From assembly GCF_004745525.1 (NCBI RefSeq), contig NZ_RKLY01000011.1, positions 19,456-83,455 on the forward strand: 64,000 nt of DNA. Reading direction: 5' to 3'. The notes under the pieces are model-generated. The model worked only from the letters and a program-made list of their open reading frames with translations. It did not search any database and was not told where the DNA came from. Each line of letters begins with the position of its first letter. Position 1 is the first letter of the stretch. Shown here one piece after another: positions 43,751-53,006 of this stretch. Origin of the DNA: Companilactobacillus suantsaicola. GTDB lineage: Bacteria; Bacillota; Bacilli; Lactobacillales; Lactobacillaceae. The translations under genes were made by a program, and so were the position numbers.

Positions 43751-45145
43751 CTATTCTTCAAATCCATTGTTTTCACTTAATTTAGCGTACCAGTGACCAG
43801 ATTTCTTCAAGGTCTTCGTCTGAGTATGAATATCATCACGAATCAAGCCATAACGATTGCGGTAAGCATTCTTCCATGACCAGCAATCAATCGCTGTCCA
43901 AACGAAGTATCCGTGGCAGTTAGAACCAGCTTCAATTCCCTTATGAAGTTGAACTAAGTGATCGTGAATAAATTTAATTCGATAATCATCTTGCACAACG
44001 CCGTCTTTAATGAAGCGTTCTTCGCGTGAGACGCCCATTCCGTTTTCTGAGACGAACCATGGAATATTACCATAGTTATCTTTCAAGTTAATGGAAATAT
44101 CATACAAAGTTTCTGGATAGATTTCCCAACCTTTGTCGACATTCATCACTCTACCGGGCATTTCATAATTATCAAAATAAATATCAGGCATCCAATCTTG
44201 CAAGCTTTCTGGTGAAACACTTGGTCTTTGAACACGTTCTGGATGATAGAAATTAACACCTAAAACATCAACGGTATTATCCTCAATCAATTTCAATTCT
44301 TCAGGGGTGCTTTCCCAAAGTACGCCTGCATCATCCAAAATTTGAACTAATTCAGCTGGGAAATGTCCTAAAACGGCGGGATCTAGGAACATATTGTCAT
44401 CCCACATCGTAGCAAAGTGCGCTGCTTTGACATCCTCAGGATCATCAGTAGCTGGATAAGCCGGTGTCAAATTCAAGATTGTTCCTATCTTAGCATCAGA
44501 ATTATTAGCTTTTTTCCAAGCATTAAACTTCTTGACCGCTTTGGCAGAGGCTAAATTCAAATTATAAGCAACTTGTACTGAAGCCGGTCCATCAACTCGT
44601 AATGGATAGTGGAATTGATACAAATATTCACCATCTAAAATGACTTTTGGCTCATTGAAGGTAAACCAATTCTTAACTCGATCACCGAATAATTCGAAAC
44701 ATTTTTCAGCATAGTCGGCGAACAAGTCAGTCACATGCTTTGATTCCCAACCGCTGTATTCTTGATACAACTTAATTGGCAAATCAAAATGGAACAAGTT
44801 GATGTATGGTGTTATCCCATTGGCAATTAAACAGTCAATTACTTTATTGTAGAATTCCACTCCGGCTTCATCAACTTCACCGGTATCAAGGTTCTTGATT
44901 AAACGACTCCATTGGATTGACGTCCGCAATGCCTTGATTCCAGCTTTTGCCATCAAAGGGATATCTTTTTGATAATCATTATAAAAGTTAGAGGCTGTGT
45001 CAGGTCCTACGCCATCGTAAAAATCATCAGGACTCTTTTCAAACCAGTAATCAAAAACGTTTTGATTTGGTTTGTGAAAGTTACCTTCTGATTGAGGGCC
45101 GGATGTAGCAGCGCCCCAGGCAAAATCTTTTGGAAATGTTAGCAT
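43751..45145 (-). CDS. GH1 beta-glucosidase/6-phospho-beta-glucosidase
   Basis: A 464-residue TIM-barrel glycosidase. The acid/base is Glu165 in TFNEP and the nucleophile Glu367 in VSENGMG. The phosphate-loop region is WSWKNAYRNRYGLI, which keeps Ser, Lys and Tyr of the 6-phospho type but is not a textbook match, so an unphosphorylated glycoside is possible. Last gene of the PTS operon (2 bp after the ROK gene), so it probably hydrolyses the phosphorylated sugar brought in by the PTS. Confidence 0.9.
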   Translation of the reverse strand: MLTFPKDFAWGAATSGPQSEGNFHKPNQNVFDYWFEKSPDDFYDGVGPDTASNFYNDYQKDIPLMAKAGIKALRTSIQWSRLIKNLDTGEVDEAGVEFYNKVIDCLIANGITPYINLFHFDLPIKLYQEYSGWESKHVTDLFADYAEKCFELFGDRVKNWFTFNEPKVILDGEYLYQFHYPLRVDGPASVQVAYNLNLASAKAVKKFNAWKKANNSDAKIGTILNLTPAYPATDDPEDVKAAHFATMWDDNMFLDPAVLGHFPAELVQILDDAGVLWESTPEELKLIEDNTVDVLGVNFYHPERVQRPSVSPESLQDWMPDIYFDNYEMPGRVMNVDKGWEIYPETLYDISINLKDNYGNIPWFVSENGMGVSREERFIKDGVVQDDYRIKFIHDHLVQLHKGIEAGSNCHGYFVWTAIDCWSWKNAYRNRYGLIRDDIHTQTKTLKKSGHWYAKLSENNGFEE

Positions 45146-45147
45146 GT

Positions 45148-46032
45148 TTATTTCTCCTCTGGATAAGTTTGATAAAAGTCGACATAAGCTCCACGCAAGT
45201 TAGCCTCATCTGTGTATTGACAAGGAACAATTTGCGGCTTTATCGAAGCAATTTTGACAACTTTGCGAATCTTTTCAATTTCTTTATTAACTTCTGGAAT
45301 TAAGTGTGGGTTGTTAGAAACCGCACCACCTAAAACGATGAGTTCAGGGTCAAAACTATACTGTAAATTGTAAATCCCTTTGGCAAGTGAGTAGTACATC
45401 GTTTGAACTTCCTTTTGAGCTCGGAGGTCGCCATTATCGGCTAAATCGAAGACTTCTTTACCAGTATAGTTAGTTTTAGGTTTGGAATTTTCATTGTATC
45501 TTTCAGCAACCCCAACTGAAGTGGCTAGGTTACTGAGAGTACTTTTATCATCAACTAAAGTGAAACCAAATTCACCGCCGAATAAATGAGCGCCGTGCCA
45601 AATTTGATGATTGATAATGACTGATCCACCGACCCCAGTTCCAATGATCAAGAACAAGAGACTGGAAACGTCTTTACCAGCACCAGAACTTAGTTCCGCT
45701 AAGGCAGCACAATTGGCATCATTTTCCATGCTGACTGGCAATCCAAATTTCTTCGACAGCGCTTGTTGAATTTCGAAGTTGTGGATGTAAGGAATGGCTG
45801 AGGCTCCTTCAACTACACCAGTCTTTTTATTGACAGCACCGGGAGAACTGATCCCGACACCGGTAATTTCGTATTCTGATTTCATGGCTGTAACGTTCTT
45901 AGTTAGTTCAGAATAGAATTCTTCCAAAGTTTTTGGCGTAGGAATTGAAGGTAGCTTCTTCAATTCCTGACCTTGCATGACGGCTAATTTGATGGAAGTA
46001 CCACCGATATCAATCAAACCTAAATTACTCAT
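45148..46032 (-). CDS. ROK-family sugar kinase, paralogue of the 41696 gene
   Basis: A 294-residue ROK protein. LIDIGGTSIKLAVM, SMENDANCAALAELSSG and LIIGTGVGGSVI are the kinase motifs; the zinc cluster is absent here too. It lies between the esterase and GH1 genes, overlap-spaced, inside the PTS operon, so it likely phosphorylates a sugar freed by GH1 or the esterase. Confidence 0.9.
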   Translation of the reverse strand: MSNLGLIDIGGTSIKLAVMQGQELKKLPSIPTPKTLEEFYSELTKNVTAMKSEYEITGVGISSPGAVNKKTGVVEGASAIPYIHNFEIQQALSKKFGLPVSMENDANCAALAELSSGAGKDVSSLLFLIIGTGVGGSVIINHQIWHGAHLFGGEFGFTLVDDKSTLSNLATSVGVAERYNENSKPKTNYTGKEVFDLADNGDLRAQKEVQTMYYSLAKGIYNLQYSFDPELIVLGGAVSNNPHLIPEVNKEIEKIRKVVKIASIKPQIVPCQYTDEANLRGAYVDFYQTYPEEK

Positions 46033-46034
46033 TT

Positions 46035-47513
46035 TTACCCAATCTCCATTTCAAATGGCGCAACCGGTGCACCTAATTCATTGAACAATGTGCAAGTTGG
46101 ATAATTATCATAAGCATAACGAATTTTTTGAATCCCCTGACAATTATCAAGCACAATTAGCTTTCCAACAGTTCTAACCTGGCGTTTTTGCCATTGGTCA
46201 GCTTGTTTAACTAGAAAATATGCGTTACCTCTTTGGACGAGTGAACTAGCTGATGTGACGGATAAAATCAACTTATCATCCAAAACTTGTTGCCGATAAA
46301 CAACTGGTGTCGAACTATAACTTTGATCAGAGAGGATCTCACCAATTCTGGTCCCGGCAATCCGTTTGTGAGTTGGATGAATATTGTGCTTCTCACCCGT
46401 ATCAGCAATCGAAACTAAATGCACATCATTGATTTTTTGCGTAATTTCTAATTGGTGCTGACGAATTATGGGCCAAGCATCCTTTGGTTCGTCAAAGTAC
46501 CCTGGCAATTGGACAATTAGAAATGGTACTGAGAAGTCTTTAAACAAATCACGCCAACTTAATACCAAACCACGCAACATAATATCGTAAACTTGTGGAT
46601 TATCAGCATCGTTTTCGCCTTGGTACCAAACGATTTTATCAAACGCATAATTTTTTACTTGTTCGATCATCGTATGGAATAATCCGTTTGGACGTAAATA
46701 CGAAGTTGGTGTCATTGGAGGTGGCCAAGGAGTATGACCAACCGCATCTTTAGCATCGCTCAAAGACACTTCAGGATTTTCTTTTTGAAATTTAGCCAAA
46801 TCAGTATTGTGTTTGTCCACTAAAGCATTGTAGTCAGCAAACTCTTGATCATAATCAGCTTGGACTTTGCCTGTCGTAGCCTCTTTAAACGGTTTAATGA
46901 AGCGTTTGACCAATTCCTGATCACTGGACAAAACTGACTCAGGAACCCAAGAAGAAATCGACGTACCACCTTTGTAGCAATCGATGATACCAATGACTTC
47001 TTCAGGATTTAGTTCGTGTAATTTCTTAGCTGCCCAATAACCAATATCAGACATTTCCCAAAGAGTTTCCTTGTTGGCAACTTGCCAAGTAGAAGTCTCT
47101 AAATCAGTTGGCAAGGTCAAATTATCGTCGTGATATTCGAGTTGAGGGACATTGTAAAAGTAAGTATTATCAAGTGTTAAGTGATCGATTTCTGATTGAT
47201 ACTCGGCATCATCCCTGAATTTGAATTCAATATTTGACTGGCCAGTGAGCAAGATAACTTTTCCACTACGGACTTGATGCAAAGTTTTTTCTTCATCTAA
47301 ACTAGTGATTTTAATATCACAAGTCAGCTTTTCAGCTAGAAGTAATCTAACTTTCCAGACCCCGTCAGCGTCAGCAGTTGTTTGATAAGTTTGTTGAAAA
47401 ATTTCAACTGAAACGTCCGCTTTTGGCAAAGCATGTCCACTGATATAAAAATGTTTGTTAGCTGGCACGACCATCTTGTCAGTATAAATTCCATCTAATT
47501 GTAAATTACTCAT
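46035..47513 (-). CDS. SASA-family carbohydrate O-acetylesterase
   Basis: A 492-residue SGNH-fold esterase of the sialate O-acetylesterase/CE20-like class. Ser93 lies in LTGQSNIEF, block III is KIVWYQGENDADN, and the catalytic His/Asp pair is near HNIHPTHKRIA. An N-terminal beta-domain (about 1-80) and a C-terminal beta-domain flank the catalytic core. No signal peptide, so it acts in the cytoplasm, deacetylating imported sugar. Overlaps the IIA gene by 8 bp. Confidence 0.88.
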   Translation of the reverse strand: MSNLQLDGIYTDKMVVPANKHFYISGHALPKADVSVEIFQQTYQTTADADGVWKVRLLLAEKLTCDIKITSLDEEKTLHQVRSGKVILLTGQSNIEFKFRDDAEYQSEIDHLTLDNTYFYNVPQLEYHDDNLTLPTDLETSTWQVANKETLWEMSDIGYWAAKKLHELNPEEVIGIIDCYKGGTSISSWVPESVLSSDQELVKRFIKPFKEATTGKVQADYDQEFADYNALVDKHNTDLAKFQKENPEVSLSDAKDAVGHTPWPPPMTPTSYLRPNGLFHTMIEQVKNYAFDKIVWYQGENDADNPQVYDIMLRGLVLSWRDLFKDFSVPFLIVQLPGYFDEPKDAWPIIRQHQLEITQKINDVHLVSIADTGEKHNIHPTHKRIAGTRIGEILSDQSYSSTPVVYRQQVLDDKLILSVTSASSLVQRGNAYFLVKQADQWQKRQVRTVGKLIVLDNCQGIQKIRYAYDNYPTCTLFNELGAPVAPFEMEIG

Positions 47514-47844
47514 TTACTTGTTCCTTTTTTAATTGCGCAACTTCGTCGTGAAGATTAATAACTTTCTCAGCAACTGTCATCATGATATCAGCTGAAATGA
47601 AATGATCTTGTGAGTGAATCAGCATGATTGATTTTTCAACCTTTTCACCATTCATTTCATCTGTCATCCATTTAGTTTGAATATTGTGTGCTTCATGTAG
47701 CGTTTTCTTTGCTTCCTTTAAGGTCTCACGTGCACCGTCGATGTCACCTTTTTCAGCTTGGTTCATCGCATTAATACACATTGATTTAGCAGTTCCGGCT
47801 ACAGAAATTAAATTCATCGCACGCTTTAATTGTTTTTCGTCCAA
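47506..47844 (-). CDS. PTS lactose/cellobiose-family IIA
   Basis: A 112-residue helical IIA protein. His77 in LIHSQDHFISA is the phosphorylated residue. It passes phosphate to the IIB at 49289. It lies between IIC and the esterase gene. Confidence 0.92.
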   Translation of the reverse strand: MDEKQLKRAMNLISVAGTAKSMCINAMNQAEKGDIDGARETLKEAKKTLHEAHNIQTKWMTDEMNGEKVEKSIMLIHSQDHFISADIMMTVAEKVINLHDEVAQLKKEQVNE

Positions 47845-47856
47845 ATTTCACACCTC

Positions 47857-49287
47857 TTATGCTTGACTAGTCTTTAATTCTTTTTCTGATTCTTTGCGAG
47901 CTTCGTCCATTTCAGCTGTTTTAACAACATCAGGATTCAACTTGTTATCCATCTTAACGAATGGGTAGTAAATTGCTGTTGTTGCAGCAACGATTACTGC
48001 TTGAACAATTAAACCATTGATTGATCCTGTATAAAGAAGTCCGGATAGCAAGGTTGGAACTGTCCAAGGAACGTTGTTGACGATAGGTCCAATAAAACCA
48101 AGTTTTGTAAATAGTAATCCAATGTAGAAAGCCAATGGTTGAGCAACTAACCAAGGAATGAAGTACAAAGGATTCAAGATAATAGGTAGACCGAAAGTAA
48201 CAGGTTCTGAAATGTTAAAGATAGCTGGCATCAAAGAAATCTTAGAAACTTTCTTGGCAGCAGCTCTCTTTGAGAACAAGATCAAAGCTAGAACTGGTGA
48301 TACAGAACATGAACCAGCAGCAACTGTTGAGAAGTTCATGAACAATGTTGAATAAATATGATGTGCTTGACCAAGCATGTTTTGTGTATCATTGATGTTC
48401 CATGTCAAACCAAAGATTGGTCCCCAAATTGATGTTGGGTGAATACCAAACCATTGAAGTAAACTCCATGTTGTTTGTGATACAAAAGCAAACAAGCCTG
48501 TACCAGAAATAGCAATAGCTGGTTTTTGTAGAGCTGTCAATAATAGTTCTGGCATTGTTTCACCAGTAAATGTAGTACTGATACCTGTTAAGATGATGAA
48601 GACACCCATTGTGATAACACCAGGAATCAATGATTCAAAACTACGTGCAACTGCAGGTGGAACTGAATCTGGCATCTTAATAGTAATGTTCTTTTCAAGA
48701 ACTTTATTGTAAATCCAAACCGCAAAACCACTAATTAGTAAAGCGGCAAAAACACCTTTAGTACCGAAGAATGTTGTATCCATATAATTCAAAACATCGA
48801 TAGGCTTTTTAGCTCCATCTGGTGTGTATTGGAACTTCCATGGCATACAGATAAAGAATGCACCAAGAGCATATAGAACAGAAGTCATATGTTCCTTACT
48901 CTTTGGGAAATATTTGCGTGAAAATGTATGTGAGAAAATAACTACCAATAATACCGCGAAAGTATTCAATGAACCATTTGAAATAAGTCCAACCAAGTTA
49001 CCAACAGTTGTCAATCCATTGAATAAACCAGAAGTACCCCAAGCAGCCCATGATCCAGCAATCAAACGACCAAGGCCTAGACCTTGTTTACCAAAAATCA
49101 AACCGTTAGTAGGATCAATGAAAACATTTTGGATCATAATCGCGAAACCAGCAATCATTGATGTAGCAGCAACAATAATAAAGGAATCACGTAACGTTAA
49201 AAGCAATTTGTTAGCAGCAATTTTACCAGCTACTCTAGTAAAATTAGCTTGGAATTTTTGCATTCCACTACTTTTACCTTTCCCCAT
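47857..49287 (-). CDS. PTS lactose/cellobiose-family IIC
   Basis: A 476-residue permease with about ten helices. The region TSIWGPIFGLTWNIN and the SEPVTFGLPIILNPLYFIPWLVAQP stretch (active-site loop of the IIC-Lac family) are clear. It is longer than the usual ~430 residues, with a polar C-terminus. It moves and phosphorylates a beta-disaccharide or related sugar with its IIA and IIB. 1 bp after the IIB gene. Confidence 0.92.
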   Translation of the reverse strand: MGKGKSSGMQKFQANFTRVAGKIAANKLLLTLRDSFIIVAATSMIAGFAIMIQNVFIDPTNGLIFGKQGLGLGRLIAGSWAAWGTSGLFNGLTTVGNLVGLISNGSLNTFAVLLVVIFSHTFSRKYFPKSKEHMTSVLYALGAFFICMPWKFQYTPDGAKKPIDVLNYMDTTFFGTKGVFAALLISGFAVWIYNKVLEKNITIKMPDSVPPAVARSFESLIPGVITMGVFIILTGISTTFTGETMPELLLTALQKPAIAISGTGLFAFVSQTTWSLLQWFGIHPTSIWGPIFGLTWNINDTQNMLGQAHHIYSTLFMNFSTVAAGSCSVSPVLALILFSKRAAAKKVSKISLMPAIFNISEPVTFGLPIILNPLYFIPWLVAQPLAFYIGLLFTKLGFIGPIVNNVPWTVPTLLSGLLYTGSINGLIVQAVIVAATTAIYYPFVKMDNKLNPDVVKTAEMDEARKESEKELKTSQA

Positions 49288-49288
49288 T

Positions 49289-49597
49289 TTATTCTATTCC
49301 CTTCTCTTTTAATGTGTCGACAAGAACTTGTCCATCCATGCTACCGAATTGTTGCATGGTCAAAAGGATAACTTTAGTATTTGGGTGACCTTCAACAGTT
49401 TGGTCATAAGCCCAGCCAATTTGTGGGGCAAGTAAAATGACATCAACATCGTCCCCAACTTCATCTACCATACCGAAATCGTAAGCATCAACTTTGACGT
49501 CCTTACCTTCAGCGTCGTAAACCTTTTGCATCTTGGAACCAATTAAACTTGTGGAAAAACCTCCACTACAGAAAATAGCAATCTTTAATTGCTTCAT
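49289..49597 (-). CDS. PTS lactose/cellobiose-family IIB
   Basis: About 102 residues. MKQLKIAIFCSGGFSTSLI has the phosphorylated Cys10. DVILLAPQIGWAYDQ completes the fold. Start is ATG 49597 behind GGGGGATTCATT; in-frame codons upstream run through the promoter and cre site, so they are not used. First gene of the operon IIB-IIC-IIA-esterase-ROK-GH1. Confidence 0.93.
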   Translation of the reverse strand: MKQLKIAIFCSGGFSTSLIGSKMQKVYDAEGKDVKVDAYDFGMVDEVGDDVDVILLAPQIGWAYDQTVEGHPNTKVILLTMQQFGSMDGQVLVDTLKEKGIE

Positions 49598-49615
49598 AAT
49601 GAATCCCCCTTCATT

Positions 49616-49629
49616 TGTTAACGCTTTCA
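49616..49629 (-). promoter_or_regulatory. cre site at the PTS operon promoter
   Basis: Minus strand TGAAAGCGTTAACA is a perfect match to TGWAANCGNTNWCA. It begins at the last base of the -10 box, so CcpA binding would block initiation. Confidence 0.88.
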
Positions 49630-49657
49630 GTGTAAATACATATACTTTTGAAGTCAA
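49629..49657 (-). promoter_or_regulatory. Promoter of the PTS operon
   Basis: Minus strand: -35 TTGACT (49652-49657), 17-bp spacer, -10 TACACT (49629-49634). The cre site is downstream and the GntR operator 12 bp upstream of the -35. Confidence 0.75.
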
Positions 49658-49668
49658 TACCAATTTAT

Positions 49669-49686
49669 GATTTGTTATAACAAATC
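49669..49686. promoter_or_regulatory. GntR operator at the PTS promoter
   Basis: Perfect 18-bp palindrome GATTTGTTATAACAAATC just upstream of the -35. The same core recurs before the gntR gene at 50542, linking the two promoters to one regulator. Confidence 0.8.
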
Positions 49687-49767
49687 CTGTTTTTTTATAT
49701 AGAAGTGGTCGATTGGACTACTCCAATAGTGGATTTGAATTGTCTGTTTTCTTAATTTTGAGAATAA

Positions 49768-49804
49768 AAAAATACAAATCCACTTTAAAATGAATTTGTA
49801 TTTT
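49768..49804 (-). terminator. Terminator after the GntR gene
   Basis: AAAATACAAAT / AATTTGTATTTT stem with A and T flanks, 19 bp after the gntR stop. Confidence 0.7.
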
Positions 49805-49822
49805 CAATTTGTATGTAAAATG

Positions 49823-50518
49823 TTAAATTGATTCGTGTAGCGAAAACTGAGAAGAACGAATATAAGTGTACGCATACTCAAAGATTTGCCCGTTATCCAA
49901 AAATGAGCGTTGCTCTACAGTCAACAAGGGTTCTGGTTTAGTTAAATCCAAGAGTCTTGAGGTTTCTTCATTTGAAATTTCTGAAGAAATCGTTCTAATT
50001 CCACTATCAATCGTTAAATCTAGATCCTTTTCAATAAAATCATAAATCGAACCCATTAAGGAATTCATTTGCATCCCTTGAATGATTTTGACAGGCATAA
50101 AAATATTCTGTAAAGCAATTATCTTATCCCTATCCATAATCAAACGTTCCACTTCATAGGTTAAATCGAATTGATTGATATTCATCTGATCCATTACCAT
50201 TTGACTAGGCTTACTCACACCAAAATTAATCAGTTTAACTTGATATTTATTGAAATCAAAAATTTCTATTGAACGCTTTATCTCGTTGCCTTCACCAGGA
50301 TGATTGTCTTTAACAAAGGTTCCTGACCCCTGAATTCGATAAATCAAGCCTTCATTTACTAAAATGTCTAATGCTTTTCTAACCGTGATTCGACTAACAT
50401 TCAAGGATTTGGCAATGGCAGTTTCTTGCGGTAATTGCTCATTTATTTGGTATTCTTTTTCCAGTATCTGTTGTCTCAAACGATTCGCCACAATCACATA
50501 TTTGGGCGTCTCTTTCAT
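49823..50518 (-). CDS. GntR/HutC-family regulator of the PTS operon
   Basis: A 231-residue regulator. The winged helix (about 1-70) contains YQINEQLPQETAIAKSLNVSRITVRKALDILVNEGLIYRIQGSGTFV; the rest is a UTRA ligand domain (YEVERLIMDRDKIIALQNIFMP...). It sits next to the PTS operon, and identical palindromes lie in both promoters, so it almost surely represses the PTS operon and itself, with a phosphorylated sugar as inducer. Confidence 0.9.
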   Translation of the reverse strand: MKETPKYVIVANRLRQQILEKEYQINEQLPQETAIAKSLNVSRITVRKALDILVNEGLIYRIQGSGTFVKDNHPGEGNEIKRSIEIFDFNKYQVKLINFGVSKPSQMVMDQMNINQFDLTYEVERLIMDRDKIIALQNIFMPVKIIQGMQMNSLMGSIYDFIEKDLDLTIDSGIRTISSEISNEETSRLLDLTKPEPLLTVEQRSFLDNGQIFEYAYTYIRSSQFSLHESI

Positions 50519-50541
50519 GTATCTGCCTCCGAGCTGTCTTG

Positions 50542-50561
50542 ATATTTGTTATAACAAATAT
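50542..50561. promoter_or_regulatory. GntR operator at its own promoter
   Basis: Perfect 20-bp palindrome ATATTTGTTATAACAAATAT, 24 bp upstream of the gntR start codon; core identical to the 49669 site. Confidence 0.8.
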
Positions 50562-50714
50562 TTACTTGCATTGAATTAATTATAACGCACACAAAATATA
50601 AATCGAACCTTTTGTATTTGCACGCTTAAAATAATGATTTTTCTTATAACCAAAATTGTTTAAACATGCTATTATGTTATTAGAGGGTTTCACTTAAAAA
50701 AGAAGGAATACTAA

Positions 50715-51791
50715 ATGATAGAAACTACCACTTGGAAGCATAATTTTACTAATTATGCCAACCTTGAAAATATAAATCCAAATAAGCAACAACAGCTACA
50801 AATTTTTCAACCGTTGCCATGTAAGAAAATTAGATTACAACTCAATAATTTATTCGACGAAGTGCCACTAAAAATCGAACAATTAGAAATTTATAGCACA
50901 CCAACCGATCGAAAATTGGTGACTTTAAATGGACAAACTTCATTCGAAATTGAACCACGCTTAATTGAATGGTCAGATTGGATCGACTTAGATATGCGTG
51001 ACAATTCATTCCTATCGATCGAAATCACTTCACCTAATAAAACAATCCACAGTTTGGGAATGACTATTTCAAATGATTTGGTCAAAACTGAAGACCGAAC
51101 CATTCAAGAACCAAAATATTTCTTTGGCGTCTCAGCTATTCAAGTCCAAACTAATCAAGAGTATGAACGCATCGCTTTCTTTGGTGATTCTTTAACTAAT
51201 CAAGGTAATTATTCTGCACCTTTGGCCTTGAGCTTAGAATCTGAATTCCACTGTATGACTGCTAACTTTGGTATTTCTGGAAATCGCATTTTGCACCCAG
51301 GACACAGCACTTCCCAATGGTCGACTAGTTTTGGCGAGGCTGGCTTCACAAGATTCGACCACATGATTGCCAATTACCAACCTAATATCGTCGTCTTTAT
51401 GGAAGGCATCAACGATTTACTCCATCCAGGCACTGGTGCACCTATTGACGAGTTACCAACCGCCCAAGCCATTGTTAAAGCAGTCAAACTGCTCAAATTA
51501 AAATGTAAAAAGCATGATATTACCTTCGTTCCAATGACAATAACGCCTGCCAAGGGCAATATCAACGGTGGTGTCAATGGTTGGTCTGATAAAAAAGAAG
51601 CACTCCGTTTAGCCGTTAATAAAGAACTGCTAAAAATGCCTCATATTATCGACGTTGCTAGTCTAGTTGCCGATGGTGACAGATTGAAAGCTGACTTTGA
51701 TTGTGGTGATCACGTACACTTTTCCACTGATGGCGGCAAAAAAGTTGCTAAGTACATTCAAGAACAATTAATTCGCAAACGGATGATCTAA
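50715..51791 (+). CDS. SGNH/GDSL hydrolase (carbohydrate esterase-like)
   Basis: A 358-residue two-domain protein. An N-terminal beta-rich domain (about 1-130) precedes an SGNH catalytic domain: block I FFGDSLTNQGNY (Ser about 158), block II Gly in GISGNRILHPG, block III MEGINDLLHPG, and block V DCGDHVHFSTDGG with the Asp/His pair. No signal peptide. Its position between two GntR genes next to the PTS operon suggests sugar deacetylation, working with the SASA esterase. Start ATG behind AGAAGGAATACTAA. Confidence 0.88.
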   Translation: MIETTTWKHNFTNYANLENINPNKQQQLQIFQPLPCKKIRLQLNNLFDEVPLKIEQLEIYSTPTDRKLVTLNGQTSFEIEPRLIEWSDWIDLDMRDNSFLSIEITSPNKTIHSLGMTISNDLVKTEDRTIQEPKYFFGVSAIQVQTNQEYERIAFFGDSLTNQGNYSAPLALSLESEFHCMTANFGISGNRILHPGHSTSQWSTSFGEAGFTRFDHMIANYQPNIVVFMEGINDLLHPGTGAPIDELPTAQAIVKAVKLLKLKCKKHDITFVPMTITPAKGNINGGVNGWSDKKEALRLAVNKELLKMPHIIDVASLVADGDRLKADFDCGDHVHFSTDGGKKVAKYIQEQLIRKRMI

Positions 51792-51943
51792 AGTATATTC
51801 CATGATGTATAAGTACTATAAAGATTTGGAATATCTGTTTATAGTAATTATTAAGTTTTAGGTACCATGTTTAAATCATTTTTAATATAATGTAATATAA
51901 AATAGTGAATAATGATCAATTATACTTAATTGGAGAACAAAGA

Positions 51944-52666
51944 ATGGTTGAAACTACTAACAAGGATATTTATACAATTTTAAAAGAACGCGTTTTAAGC
52001 GGACAATACAATATTAAAATGCGTCTTCCAACTGAAGATGCACTAATTGAAGAATTCAACGTTAGTCGTTACGCAATCCGTAAAGCAATTAAACAACTAG
52101 CAAATGAAGGCTTAGTTTACAGCGTCAAAGGAAAAGGTGTCGTCGTTTTAGAACAAACACCTAAGACTAAGGAATTAAATCTCAGTTTGGAAAAAATCAA
52201 TGGTCTTCAATCATTGAACTCAGATCAAAAACTTGATCGAAAAACAATTATTGCCGATTTCCAACAAGTGATTGTCGACGAAAACTTACATCACAAAACT
52301 TCATTTGCTGTAGGTATCCCCGTCTACGCTATTAAGAGAGTTAGAAGAATCAATGACAAGAATGCCGTCTTAGATATCAACTATTTCAACGCCCAAGTAG
52401 TTCCCGAGATAACTCCAGAAATAGCTAAAGGATCAATTTATAATTACATCAACAATGATTTACAAATGAAAATAGCCGTCGTCAAAAGACAACTAAGAAT
52501 CGAACACGCCACCCAGACCGATTATCAACACCTAAATTTAGGTATCAATAATTGCATCGGGAACATGATCAGTTTTGCCTTCAATGACGATGGAAAACAA
52601 TTCGAATATACAGAATCACATTTTATTCCAGATAACTTTATATTTAATCAGATTATCAAGTTCTAG
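51944..52666 (+). CDS. GntR-family regulator with UTRA domain
   Basis: About 240 residues. The winged helix contains MRLPTEDALIEEFNVSRYAIRKAIKQLANEGLVYSVKGKGVVVLE; UTRA follows with DINYFNAQVVPEITPEIAKGSIYNYINNDL. It is a paralogue of the TreR-like protein at 53007. ATG 51944 is used because GGAG lies 8 bp upstream; a GTG at 51905 adds 13 unlikely residues. The TAG stop is the first triplet of the family 2 element R2. Target unknown; the SGNH gene is next door. Confidence 0.88.
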   Translation: MVETTNKDIYTILKERVLSGQYNIKMRLPTEDALIEEFNVSRYAIRKAIKQLANEGLVYSVKGKGVVVLEQTPKTKELNLSLEKINGLQSLNSDQKLDRKTIIADFQQVIVDENLHHKTSFAVGIPVYAIKRVRRINDKNAVLDINYFNAQVVPEITPEIAKGSIYNYINNDLQMKIAVVKRQLRIEHATQTDYQHLNLGINNCIGNMISFAFNDDGKQFEYTESHFIPDNFIFNQIIKF

Positions 52667-52950
52667 AGCGTGGAACAGGCCCGCTTAGGACTTGGGCAGA
52701 TAGCCTAGCTTCACGAATTATCCGCGCACTTTGCGGATGATTTGGGAAGCGTAGCTATATGTCCCAAGTCCTGGCCTGTGGAACGCGTTTTGGATAGAGC
52801 GTGGAACAGGGGCGGTCAGCTCCCGGAGGATAACGTAATTTCACGAATTACCCGCCGCACTTGCGGGTGATTTGGGAAATTTTGTTATCTGGAGGGAGTT
52901 GCCCCTGTGGAACGCGTTTTGACTATATCGCCTAGAACCATGGTTATTAA
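52664..52950 (+). repeat. Family 2 3'-UTR element R2 (tandem type I + type II)
   Basis: Unit I (52665-52795) is AGAGCGTGGAACAGG ... CCTGTGGAACGCGTTTT with inner arms GGACTTGGG / CCCAAGTCC and GATAGCCTAGCTTC / GAAGCGTAGCTATAT. Unit II (52795-52930) keeps the outer arms but has inner arms CAGCTCCC / GGGAGTTG and CCCGC / GCGGG. A tail GACTATATCGCCTAGAACC follows. It starts at the GntR stop codon (52664-52666) and is followed by a terminator. Confidence 0.85.
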
Positions 52951-52960
52951 AAATTCACAC

Positions 52961-52998
52961 AAAAAAAGATGATTGGAAAATTCCAATCATCTTTTTTA
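52961..52998. terminator. Terminator between R2 and treR
   Basis: AAAAGATGATTGGAA / TTCCAATCATCTTTT stem, symmetric. Serves the GntR/R2 transcript and the converging treR gene. Confidence 0.9.
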
Positions 52999-53006
52999 CT
53001 ATCCAA

